Below are positions 35,887 to 43,869 of a stretch of 64,000 nucleotides of DNA, piece by piece. Positions within the stretch are counted from its first letter, which is position 1. Each line of letters opens with the position of its first letter. The stretch is from assembly GCA_937859595.1 (NCBI GenBank), contig CALMAH010000024.1:62001-126000 (forward strand), given 5' to 3'. Origin of the DNA: an uncultured Acidobacteriota bacterium (GTDB lineage Bacteria; Acidobacteriota; Blastocatellia; Pyrinomonadales; Pyrinomonadaceae). Made by a program: the position numbers and the translations under genes. Below the pieces are notes generated by a model. It saw only the letters and a list, made by a program, of their open reading frames with translations, was not told the DNA's origin and searched no databases.

Positions 35887-37217
35887 GCGTCTCTCCGGCC
35901 CGGACGGCCGCCTATGACATCCTCCTTGCGATCGAAAAAGTAAAGGGCCGTTCCTCCGAGCTTCTTCCAACAAGAACTAAGAAGTTAAGCGATGCGGACC
36001 GGGGCTTATGCTACGAGATCGTTCTGGGAGTGCTCCGGAGAAGACTCTATTTTGAGCGGCTTATTCTCATCGCCGGAGGGAAACGCAAGTTGGACGCTGA
36101 AGTTTCGACAGCTCTGCAGATCGGTCTCTTTCAGTTGCTCTTTCTCGACCGTGTTCCCGCCTATTCTGCCGTAAACGAAAGTGTGGAGCTTGTCGCCCGA
36201 GCGCGAAAGTCCTCGGCAAAGGGCTTTGTCAACGCAGTACTTCGAAAAATTCAGCGTGAAGTTCCAATTCTTGAATTTGCGGATCCCCTCGAAGAGATAT
36301 GCATTACGACATCGCACCCGCGGTGGCTGGTCGAGCGATGGTGCCGGCAATTTGGAACTACCCGATCCAAGGATATTTGCGAAGCGAACAATCGGACGCC
36401 TCGGCTCTCGTTTCGGCTCACAAAAAAGGGCGCGGACAGGTTTGGGATAGGTGTCTCGGACCGCGATGAGACTATTTCGAACATCCAAGCGGATGCCGGA
36501 ACTGAGATCATCAAGTCGGAGTTGACAGATACCGGATTACTGGCGGAACGAATGACGCCCGGCCTTCGCCGTTTAGCGGCTGGTGGGCTTGTCTACTTTC
36601 AGGATGAGGCGTCGCAGTTAGTAGCGAACGGCATTTCAGTTCCTAAGAGTGGGCGGTTGTTGGATGTTTGTGCAGCACCGGGTGGGAAGACCACGCTTAT
36701 TGCGGCCAGAGAATCCGATCGCAGCGGCCTTTTTGTCGCCGGAGAACTTCGATGGTCCCGGACTGAACTGTTAGCCCGTATCTGTAAGAACCAGTCGGTT
36801 GCTGCAGCAATAGTCCAATTGGATGGGGAAAACCCGCCTTTTTCGGACGCCGTGTTTGATATAGTTCTTATAGATGCGCCGTGTTCGGGTACGGGTACGA
36901 TAAGGAATAATCCGGAGATCCGTTATCGACTAACAGAACCGGATATCGGGGAACTTTCGGACAAACAACTAAAGATCCTAAAAAGGGCATCAAAATGTGT
37001 TAAGCCCGGCGGTGAGTTGATATATTCAACGTGTTCCTTGGAAGAGGATGAGAACGAATTGGTCGTCGATCAGTTTCTACGAGAAAACCTCGATTTTTGC
37101 GTATTAACCGTGTCTGCGCCGGCTAGGTATTTGCGTTCAGGAGAATTTGTGCGGACGTTCCCCGATCTGGATGCGACTGATGGTTTTTTTGTCGCCCGGA
37201 TGGTTCGCGCGGGCTAA
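35883..37217 (+). CDS. rsmB: 16S rRNA (cytosine-967-C5)-methyltransferase
   Basis: 444 residues. An N-terminal NusB-like RNA-binding domain (about 1-140: ARTAAYDILLAIEKV, AVNESVELVARARKSSAKGFVNAVLRKI) is followed by an SAM-dependent methyltransferase domain. Motif I is DVCAAPGGKTTL, motif IV DAPCSGTGTIRNNPEIRYR with the releasing Cys, and motif VI YSTCSLEEDENE with the catalytic Cys. The ATG overlaps the trhO stop (ATGA). It is followed by a PASTA gene. Confidence 0.95.
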   Translation: MSVSPARTAAYDILLAIEKVKGRSSELLPTRTKKLSDADRGLCYEIVLGVLRRRLYFERLILIAGGKRKLDAEVSTALQIGLFQLLFLDRVPAYSAVNESVELVARARKSSAKGFVNAVLRKIQREVPILEFADPLEEICITTSHPRWLVERWCRQFGTTRSKDICEANNRTPRLSFRLTKKGADRFGIGVSDRDETISNIQADAGTEIIKSELTDTGLLAERMTPGLRRLAAGGLVYFQDEASQLVANGISVPKSGRLLDVCAAPGGKTTLIAARESDRSGLFVAGELRWSRTELLARICKNQSVAAAIVQLDGENPPFSDAVFDIVLIDAPCSGTGTIRNNPEIRYRLTEPDIGELSDKQLKILKRASKCVKPGGELIYSTCSLEEDENELVVDQFLRENLDFCVLTVSAPARYLRSGEFVRTFPDLDATDGFFVARMVRAG

Positions 37218-37273
37218 ATTTGAGTTTGTAGTCCGCGCCAAAAGTGCTAGACTCAATTGGGTTAAAGTAGTAC

Positions 37274-37963
37274 ATGAGATTTTTAACGCATAGCTTATCG
37301 GCACTGGGTCGTTTGGCGATCGTCGCCGCACTCTTGATCGCATTTCTGGTCGGTATGGGTGGAGTGGTCTATTTGTCGTTGTCGGGCGAGGAGATCACTG
37401 TTCCGGAGATAGTAGGGAAGGACTTTGTTGAAAGCGAAAAGGAGCTTGCCTCCCTCGGTCTTCGGATCAAGAAGAGGGCTGACAGGCCGAGCGAGGAAAA
37501 GATAAATACGGTCCTCGAACAGCTTCCGAGGCCCGGTGAGACGGTAAAACCGGGGCAAATGATACTTGTGGTGGTCGCAAAGGCCGGAGAAGCGGGCGAA
37601 ATAGTTCCTAAATCCGTTATAAAGGACCTTGAAGCGGACGATTCAAAGAAGATCGAGGAGATGATCTCTGACCGGCCGCGTAGAACACGTACACCGGCAA
37701 ACGCCAATGCGAATGCAAATGTCGACCGAAAGGCATCCGACACGGCGCGGGATACGGCGGCCAACACCGCTTCGTCTGGTTCGAATAGTGCCGGGGCGGG
37801 CGAATCGCCTACACGTACGGACGAACCCGCTCGCCGTGAGGGACAGTCGCCGGCAAGTCCTACACGGGAAACATCGCCAGTTCCAAGCCCGAGAGGCCAG
37901 GCCACTCCGCCAAAACCGGTGCCGGACGGAGAAACCAGGCCGAGGACCACTCCAAGGCCGTGA
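37274..37963 (+). CDS. Membrane-anchored single-PASTA protein
   Basis: 229 residues: one N-terminal membrane helix (about 13-36), then one PASTA domain (about 42-104, ITVPEIVGKDFVESEKELASLGL ... PGETVKPGQMILVVV), then a long disordered tail rich in Pro, Thr, Ala, Asn. PASTA domains bind peptidoglycan or muropeptides, usually as repeats on Ser/Thr kinases or PBPs; here no kinase or transpeptidase domain is attached. Expected to sit in the inner membrane facing the periplasm. Follows rsmB by 56 bases. Confidence 0.85.
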   Translation: MRFLTHSLSALGRLAIVAALLIAFLVGMGGVVYLSLSGEEITVPEIVGKDFVESEKELASLGLRIKKRADRPSEEKINTVLEQLPRPGETVKPGQMILVVVAKAGEAGEIVPKSVIKDLEADDSKKIEEMISDRPRRTRTPANANANANVDRKASDTARDTAANTASSGSNSAGAGESPTRTDEPARREGQSPASPTRETSPVPSPRGQATPPKPVPDGETRPRTTPRP

Positions 37964-38002
37964 ACCGAAGCAACCGGAGCCGAGGCCAATGCAACAAAGC
38001 TT

Positions 38003-38665
38003 ATGTTTGAAATAGCGCCTTCAATTCTCTCTGCGGACTTCACCCGTCTGGGCGAAGCAATACGGGCGGCGGAGGAAGGTGGGGCAAAGATCTTGCACGT
38101 GGACGTAATGGACGGACATTTTGTGCCGAACATCACGATCGGCCTGCCGGTTGTGAAGTCTATAAGATCGGCAACCGATATGACGATCGACACCCATCTG
38201 ATGATCGAACAGCCGGGGCGTTATGCTGCCGAATTCGTCAAGGCGGGGGCGGACATGGTTTCGGTCCATATCGAGGCGGATCCGCACATTCATCGCACGC
38301 TTTCTTCGATCCGCGATGCGGGAGGCAAGGCGGGGATCGTTATAAATCCGGCAACGTCGTTGTCCGCTCTTGACGACGCGATCGAACACGCTGATCTTGT
38401 TCTGGTGATGTCGGTCAATCCGGGTTTTGGGGGCCAACGGTTTATTCCGTCGGTTCTGGGTAAATTGCGACGTCTACGTGAGATGATCTCGACAAAGGGA
38501 CTCGACACTCAGATCGAGATCGACGGAGGGATCGACGAAACGAACGTCGCCGAAGTCGTTGCCGCCGGTGCGGAGATATTGGTTGCCGGGTCGGCAGTTT
38601 ACGGCAAGGATGACCCTGTGGCGGCATTGAGGAAGCTATACGAAAATGGTAGAGTATGGGTTTGA
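38003..38665 (+). CDS. rpe: Ribulose-phosphate 3-epimerase
   Basis: Interconverts ribulose 5-phosphate and xylulose 5-phosphate; TIM barrel of 220 residues. Motifs: IAPSILSADFTRLGE, the metal site HVDVMDGHFVPNITIG, DTHLMIEQP, VMSVNPGFGGQRF and the C-terminal phosphate site EIDGGIDETN and VAGSAVYG. ATG at 38003. Its position between the PASTA and BamD-like genes does not suggest an operon of related function. Confidence 0.97.
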   Translation: MFEIAPSILSADFTRLGEAIRAAEEGGAKILHVDVMDGHFVPNITIGLPVVKSIRSATDMTIDTHLMIEQPGRYAAEFVKAGADMVSVHIEADPHIHRTLSSIRDAGGKAGIVINPATSLSALDDAIEHADLVLVMSVNPGFGGQRFIPSVLGKLRRLREMISTKGLDTQIEIDGGIDETNVAEVVAAGAEILVAGSAVYGKDDPVAALRKLYENGRVWV

Positions 38666-38724
38666 TCCAAACCTGATGCTTTTTCGGATGGCACATACTG
38701 TAAGCGATTGTAAATACATAAGTT

Positions 38725-40227
38725 ATGCGACATTTTTATAGATCTGGCGGAATTGTTTTAGCGGTCATACTCACCCTAACTTCGGTTCCGGTTTTTTCGC
38801 AGACCGGCGACGGGACCCCAATGCAGCGGCTCGACGTGATGCGGCAAAGGCTTGAGACGATACGCCGCTCGGCCGCCAGTTCACTGACAGGGTTGCGGGA
38901 AGATTCCCGCGACACGCGAACCGATCGCGATAATCCGGATTCCGCATCAGCACGGCTTCGGTCGATCGAGCGAGAGGCATCCTCGATGCAGAATCAGGTG
39001 AATAACCTCCGAGGCAAGTTGGATCGAGCAGAAAAGTATGAGATGGCCGATATCGACCAGCTTGAGGCTGCGGTTGCTGATCTGCAGGCACGGGCGGACC
39101 GGGTATTCCTCGAGACAGCAGAGGAACGTTCGCAGGCGGAGGTCACTGAAGGCCGACCGAGAGAACCGCAGAAGCGTCGTAAATTTCTTGGTATTTTCGG
39201 CCGCGGCGGGAGCGATGAATTTGATGAATTGCTCGGGTCAGTTCGTCCCGGACGCGACCGCGAGCTATTTGTCGTTGCTACCAGAGAGATCCGAAAGCGC
39301 AATTACGATGTCGGAAGGCTCCTCTTTCAGACGATCGTTACGACCTATCCTGATTCGCCATATCTCCCGATGGCCAAACTTGCGATCGCCGATTCGTTTT
39401 ATCTCGAAGGATCGACGAGCGCACTCATTCAGGCCATTTCCGCTTACCAGGACTGGCTAACATTTTTCCCGACCCATGCATTGGCCGACCGCGTGGTACT
39501 AAAGGTTGCCGAATCTGAGATGAGGCAGATCGGACTTCCTGACCGCGACCCGACACGAGCGCGCCGTGCGGAGGTCCGGCTGAAGGCCCTGATCGCGAAC
39601 TATCCGAACACCGTCCTGAAGAAGGACGCGGAACTGCGGCTGGCCGAGGTGCAGAACAACCTCGGCACGCACAACCTGATCGTAGCAAATTACTATTATA
39701 ACCTCGCGATAGACCAAAAAAAGGGCGGGCTGAAAGGGGCTCAGTCGCGGTATATGGAGATAATCGAAAAGTATCCTAACTTTGGGAATATGGACGAGGT
39801 GCTATACAAACTTGCTGTTACTTATATGGTCGAGGAAGAAACGGACCAGGCTGCACGATATTTTGCACAGATCGTTGCAGATTACCCCAACAGCGCCTTT
39901 GTGGAGCGTTCGAAAGACCAACTTGAACTGATAGGAGCGACCGTCCCGATGCCCAATCCGGAGCGGATGAACGTGATGCCGCCTCAGTCGGAATCTTTCT
40001 TCCGAAATTTCCGAAACCAGCTCTTTGGGATCTATCCGATGACGATCGACCGGGACGGCGTATTGATGACAAAAAATTTCGATCGCGAGAAGTTTGAACT
40101 TATTGACCAGATAATCGAGAATCAGGGAGATCTATATTCAAACCAGATCCCACAATCGCTAACGACGGTAATCTCGCAGCGACAGCCGGCGGCGGGACCG
40201 CAGTCCCAGGCGCCCGAAGAAAGATAG
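38725..40227 (+). CDS. BamD-like outer-membrane assembly/TPR protein with extended N-terminus
   Basis: 500 residues with a signal peptide (about 1-26, VPVFSQ; no lipobox Cys seen, unlike classical BamD). The N-terminal 130 residues contain a charged coiled coil (SIEREASSMQNQVNNLRGKLDRAE and following). A TPR superhelix of the outer-membrane lipoprotein BamD type follows at about 180-410: RNYDVGRLLFQTIVTTYPDSPYLPMAKLAIADSFY, then repeated A..EKYPNFGNMDEVLYKLAV units. The end is a Pro/Gln-rich tail. The likely role is in beta-barrel insertion. Classical BamD is about 245 residues, so this is roughly double. Confidence 0.8.
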   Translation: MRHFYRSGGIVLAVILTLTSVPVFSQTGDGTPMQRLDVMRQRLETIRRSAASSLTGLREDSRDTRTDRDNPDSASARLRSIEREASSMQNQVNNLRGKLDRAEKYEMADIDQLEAAVADLQARADRVFLETAEERSQAEVTEGRPREPQKRRKFLGIFGRGGSDEFDELLGSVRPGRDRELFVVATREIRKRNYDVGRLLFQTIVTTYPDSPYLPMAKLAIADSFYLEGSTSALIQAISAYQDWLTFFPTHALADRVVLKVAESEMRQIGLPDRDPTRARRAEVRLKALIANYPNTVLKKDAELRLAEVQNNLGTHNLIVANYYYNLAIDQKKGGLKGAQSRYMEIIEKYPNFGNMDEVLYKLAVTYMVEEETDQAARYFAQIVADYPNSAFVERSKDQLELIGATVPMPNPERMNVMPPQSESFFRNFRNQLFGIYPMTIDRDGVLMTKNFDREKFELIDQIIENQGDLYSNQIPQSLTTVISQRQPAAGPQSQAPEER

Positions 40228-40328
40228 GCGTCTGATCAAGCCCGAAGATCAATACCAGCGGCCCCTAATGGCCGCTTTTATTGGCCCAGAATCGTGAATT
40301 TTCTCCTTCGAACGGACGAGGTGACCTC

Positions 40329-42434
40329 ATGTCTTTAAGCTATGCCAAACGATCGATGTCGATAGGATCCGCATTCCTGATCGGAGCCCTCCTTGCTGCT
40401 TTACCAGCCCTTGCCCAGAGGCCGGAACCGGAAGGCAGTCGTTGGATCGAAGATGAAAAAAAGCTTGCATCGATCGCAAAAGAACCTGAATCATCGGCGG
40501 TCGATAGAAAGATCGCCTACTCGCTCCTGATGGCGGGTCAGCGTTACGTTTGGCTCGCGAACCGAAGCCGTGACCGCGTACGTGCGATCGGCTACCTCCG
40601 AAGCGCTCAGGATTCGCTGATCGCAGCGACAGAGGCAGACCCCAGCGTTGCTGAGGCCTTCACACTCTTAGCTGAGGTTGAAATAAGTATTAGCAGCCGA
40701 CCGAATTCAGTGGATCAGGCGATAAGCTGGTTAGACCGGGCAGTCAGTGTGGGGCCGAATAACTTTGGAGCACGCAGGCTGCGGGCACGGCTATTGTCGA
40801 GCCGGGCAGGTTTTCGCCGTGAGGGGGATCGGCGCTTTGACGCTGTGATCGCAAAGAAAGCCCTTGGGGATTGGGAGGCGGTTGCTGAGGCAGATCCCCG
40901 AAATGCTGAGGCATGGGCATTTATAGGAGCACTCCACGAACGATTTGGAAACGACGAAAAGGCAATTGAAGCCTTTCGGTCATGGACGAGCTCTTCCGTT
41001 CCCGTCGATCGTCAGTTAAACAGCTTTGTGATGGGCCAAAATGACGAGCTTACGACTCAGAACGCATCTCTGAAGCTAGGCGCAGCCTTACTCAGAACCG
41101 GAAGCACAGAAGAGGCTATCAACACCATCGGGACGGTTCTCACCGACGATCCGAAAAACCAGGTGGCGCTTGCGATGCTGGAGGATGCTCTTTCACATAG
41201 TGACGAAAGAACGTCACGTTCGGCTGCCGAGGTCCTTTACAAGAGCACTATGGCCGATCCCAATAATTACGCTCTTCTTGAGGTGCTAGGTGAATTTTAC
41301 GGCCGAAAAGGGATGTTGGCCGAGGCAAAAGAGCTTTATCGCCGGTCTTTGGATGGAATTACCGTTGACCCTACAACCCGAGCAAGGGTATTTGCTTCAT
41401 TCGGCGGCTTTCTGCTGAGGAATCGTCTCTATTCCGATTCGGCCGCTGCGTTTCGGGCCGCTTTAGAATCATATGGATTAACGGGTCGTGAAGCGGAGAC
41501 GGAGAGCGAGCGAGAATTCGCGATCGAGACCTTCACAAAATTGATCAGGGCTTATCGGCTTGACGGTGACACAGACGGCGCGAAACGCGCGATCGATGAT
41601 TCAAGACAAACGTTCGGCGGCGATGACTCGTTCGCAGACCGACAACTTATCAGTGTCCTTCGGGGAACCGGGCAGCGCGACGTTGCTCTCGGTGTGGCGA
41701 GGGATCTTAAAAAACGATTTCCCGATGACCCTGGGCTTATCCGGCTGGAGGCAACATTATTGTCCGATGTGGGCAAAATAGATGAAGCGGTGAGAGGCTA
41801 TATGCAGAATATGAGGACGCTCTCTGAGAAGATCATCGCTAGCTCAGGTAGGCCGACCCACGACAATTTTTCCGACCAGGTATTCATTTCTGAACTTTAT
41901 TCCCGTGCGAAACGCGGCCAAGAGGCGATAACCGCCGCCGAGAAGGCGTTGGACCTTGCGGCAAACAAGGAGACGCGCCAAATAGCCAAATTGACGTTGG
42001 CGATGGCGCAGAATACCGCCGGCGACTTTGGATCGGCGGAGCGTACTCTTCGAGAGATCTTGGCCGAATCGCCGGGGAATCCATTCGCATTGAACAACCT
42101 CGGGTATTATTTGCTGGAAAGAAATGAAAGGATCGAGGACGCTAAGGCGATGATCCAACGGGCCGTTTTGGTCGACCCAATGAACCCCTCTTTTCTCGAC
42201 AGCCTTGGCTGGGCCTATTACAAGCTAGGGGATTATTCGGAGGCCGAAAGACGGCTCTCAGAGGCGGCCGGGTTTGATCCGGAATCGGCAACCATACAAG
42301 AACATTTAGGCGATGCGTTCAATAAGCTCGGTAAAACTGAACGAGCAAAGGGTGCATGGGAGTCGGCCCTTAGCCTGGCGACCGACGATGAAATGATCGC
42401 CCGGATCAAGGGAAAGCTCGGTTTGAAAAAGTGA
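40329..42434 (+). CDS. Periplasmic tetratricopeptide-repeat protein
   Basis: 701 residues from the ATG at 40329, preceded by GAGGTGA; a TTG at 40281 is also open. Signal peptide about 10-35 (GALLAALPALAQ). The rest is helical TPR-type repeat: PSVAEAFTLLAEVEI, NAEAWAFIGALHERFGNDEKAIEAF, NYALLEVLGEFYGRKGMLAEAKELY, NPFALNNLGYYLLERNERIEDAKAM and PSFLDSLGWAYYKLGDYSEAERRL. No catalytic domain. Expected to act as a scaffold in the periplasm or at the outer membrane. Follows the BamD-like gene and ends at a strong shared terminator. Confidence 0.88.
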   Translation: MSLSYAKRSMSIGSAFLIGALLAALPALAQRPEPEGSRWIEDEKKLASIAKEPESSAVDRKIAYSLLMAGQRYVWLANRSRDRVRAIGYLRSAQDSLIAATEADPSVAEAFTLLAEVEISISSRPNSVDQAISWLDRAVSVGPNNFGARRLRARLLSSRAGFRREGDRRFDAVIAKKALGDWEAVAEADPRNAEAWAFIGALHERFGNDEKAIEAFRSWTSSSVPVDRQLNSFVMGQNDELTTQNASLKLGAALLRTGSTEEAINTIGTVLTDDPKNQVALAMLEDALSHSDERTSRSAAEVLYKSTMADPNNYALLEVLGEFYGRKGMLAEAKELYRRSLDGITVDPTTRARVFASFGGFLLRNRLYSDSAAAFRAALESYGLTGREAETESEREFAIETFTKLIRAYRLDGDTDGAKRAIDDSRQTFGGDDSFADRQLISVLRGTGQRDVALGVARDLKKRFPDDPGLIRLEATLLSDVGKIDEAVRGYMQNMRTLSEKIIASSGRPTHDNFSDQVFISELYSRAKRGQEAITAAEKALDLAANKETRQIAKLTLAMAQNTAGDFGSAERTLREILAESPGNPFALNNLGYYLLERNERIEDAKAMIQRAVLVDPMNPSFLDSLGWAYYKLGDYSEAERRLSEAAGFDPESATIQEHLGDAFNKLGKTERAKGAWESALSLATDDEMIARIKGKLGLKK

Positions 42435-42464
42435 ATCCCTTTCTTTAACTTTGGGAATCAAAAA

Positions 42465-42486
42465 GGGGAGCTAATTTCGGCTCCCC
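42465..42486. terminator. Bidirectional terminator
   Basis: GGGGAGC (42465-42471) / GCTCCCC (42480-42486), 7-bp perfect stem with an 8-base loop. It is flanked on the left by A5 (a T-run on the minus strand) and lies between convergent TPR and M48 genes. Strong for the minus strand, weaker for plus. Confidence 0.75.
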
Positions 42487-42512
42487 TTCGAAGTTTCATA
42501 TAGATGCGATCT

Positions 42513-43670
42513 CTACGGTGTGGGTGAGGGTTGCGGTTCGGCGTCCCGCCGCCGCAGTTGGGGGCGTTCATCCGTCGAGCTCGATGTTCCGGTGGATGGA
42601 TCCGTGTTTTCGTCAGACTGGTCGGGCTGCCGTCTGCGTAGGGTCGGCCGTCCGGGGTCATCGTCTCCACCATCCCTGAGGATACGGGCCCTGGCATTTG
42701 AAGACCGCATCAAATGGGCCTTAACTCTCTGAAATTCCGACGTGCTGATAATGTACTCTTCACGTTCAGGAAATCGTGCAACCAGAGCCAGACTTGCGTC
42801 CCGCCGATCCAGCGATTGTGGATGAGTAGAAAAGATCTGAGCAAGCGTTCCGGGACGTTTGCTGTTCTTTTCATTCAACTTTTCAAACATGGTCGCCATA
42901 CCCGTTGGATCGTAGCCCGCAGCATAAAGGTACTGGACGCCGAGCATATCGGCTTCCATTTCGGCATTTCGGCTAAACTTCAGAAAACTCAGTAACTGTC
43001 CAAATCCGCCGGCATTTTGCGCTACGGCACTTGCAATACCGCCACCGAAGATGATGGTTGCGATCAACCCGTAATTGATGGCTTGGAGCTTTCCCTGATT
43101 CTCCATCGCGTGACGGGCCGCGACGTGGGCGATCTCGTGAGCCATTACACCGGCTAATTCTGATTCATTATCGGCGGCCAGGATGAGACCTCTATTGATA
43201 AAGAAGAAGCCTCCCGGCAACGCAAAGGCGTTTACCTCGTCACTATCGATCACCTTAATCGTAAACGGGATCTTAGCATCAGAATGGAGTACGAGATTTT
43301 GACCAACGCGATTAATGTATTCAGTGACCAGGGGGTCTTCAACCATTCGCGCGGCCTGTTCGACCTCCATTGCCAACTGACGCCCGATGGCCAATTCCCT
43401 TTGCTGAGAGCCGCCCAACCAGCCGAAGAACCTGTCAGTTCCTCGATTGATCCGGCGTTTTCCGATCATCGCAGGGTTCTCTTTGTCGGAAAGAGGCCGG
43501 GTGTTTTGGGTCTGAGACGTTGCTTGCGAGGTTCTTGAAGCATTATTCGACTGCCTGCGAGTAGAACTATCCTGTGCAGAAGCAGACAGAGGCAGAAAAG
43601 CCAACCCACCAAAGACCACACTCGCAGCCAACATTAACGCAGTTGGTGCACGAAACGAGAAACGCCGCAT
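42513..43670 (-). CDS. M48-family zinc metalloprotease, periplasmic (BepA-like)
   Basis: 385 residues with a signal peptide (about 1-32, LSASAQ). Catalytic zinc motif HEIAHVAARH with His178/Glu179/His182 and the third-ligand region NAEMEADMLG about 55 residues on. A hydrophobic stretch IATIIFGGGIASAVAQ lies between them. The C-terminal 70 residues are disordered Arg/Asp/Pro-rich. No TPR domain follows, unlike E. coli BepA. Likely role is quality control of outer-membrane proteins, consistent with the BamD-like and TPR genes next door. The ATG has an optimal AAGGAGG ribosome site (43677-43683). Confidence 0.92.
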   Translation of the reverse strand: MRRFSFRAPTALMLAASVVFGGLAFLPLSASAQDSSTRRQSNNASRTSQATSQTQNTRPLSDKENPAMIGKRRINRGTDRFFGWLGGSQQRELAIGRQLAMEVEQAARMVEDPLVTEYINRVGQNLVLHSDAKIPFTIKVIDSDEVNAFALPGGFFFINRGLILAADNESELAGVMAHEIAHVAARHAMENQGKLQAINYGLIATIIFGGGIASAVAQNAGGFGQLLSFLKFSRNAEMEADMLGVQYLYAAGYDPTGMATMFEKLNEKNSKRPGTLAQIFSTHPQSLDRRDASLALVARFPEREEYIISTSEFQRVKAHLMRSSNARARILRDGGDDDPGRPTLRRRQPDQSDENTDPSTGTSSSTDERPQLRRRDAEPQPSPTP

Positions 43671-43703
43671 TGAAGACCTCCTTAATCGATTCCTAAAGAA
43701 CTA

Positions 43704-43732
43704 ATGATAAATGGAATTTCGCCCAATTACAA
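43704..43732 (-). promoter_or_regulatory. Promoter of M48 protease gene
   Basis: On the minus strand, TTGTAA (43727-43732), 17-base spacer, TATCAT (43704-43709). The predicted leader is about 27 bases and contains the perfect Shine-Dalgarno AAGGAGG. Confidence 0.55.
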
Positions 43733-43839
43733 TGATCTTTTGATGCGCGATCATTTAATGTGGTTGGTTAAAGTTCGATCATAGTAGAAATTGTTTGGTT
43801 TCGGCCGAGGCCCGATGAGCGAAGGCTTACACAATTTTC

Positions 43840-43856
43840 TTCCCGTTTTGCGGGAA
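43840..43856. promoter_or_regulatory. Palindrome upstream of the BrxC-like gene
   Basis: TTCCCG-TTTTG-CGGGAA, a perfect 6-bp inverted repeat, immediately followed by an extended -10-like TGGTATCAT (43860-43868). Plausible operator for the large ATPase gene. Confidence 0.4.
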
Positions 43857-43869
43857 AACTGGTATCATT

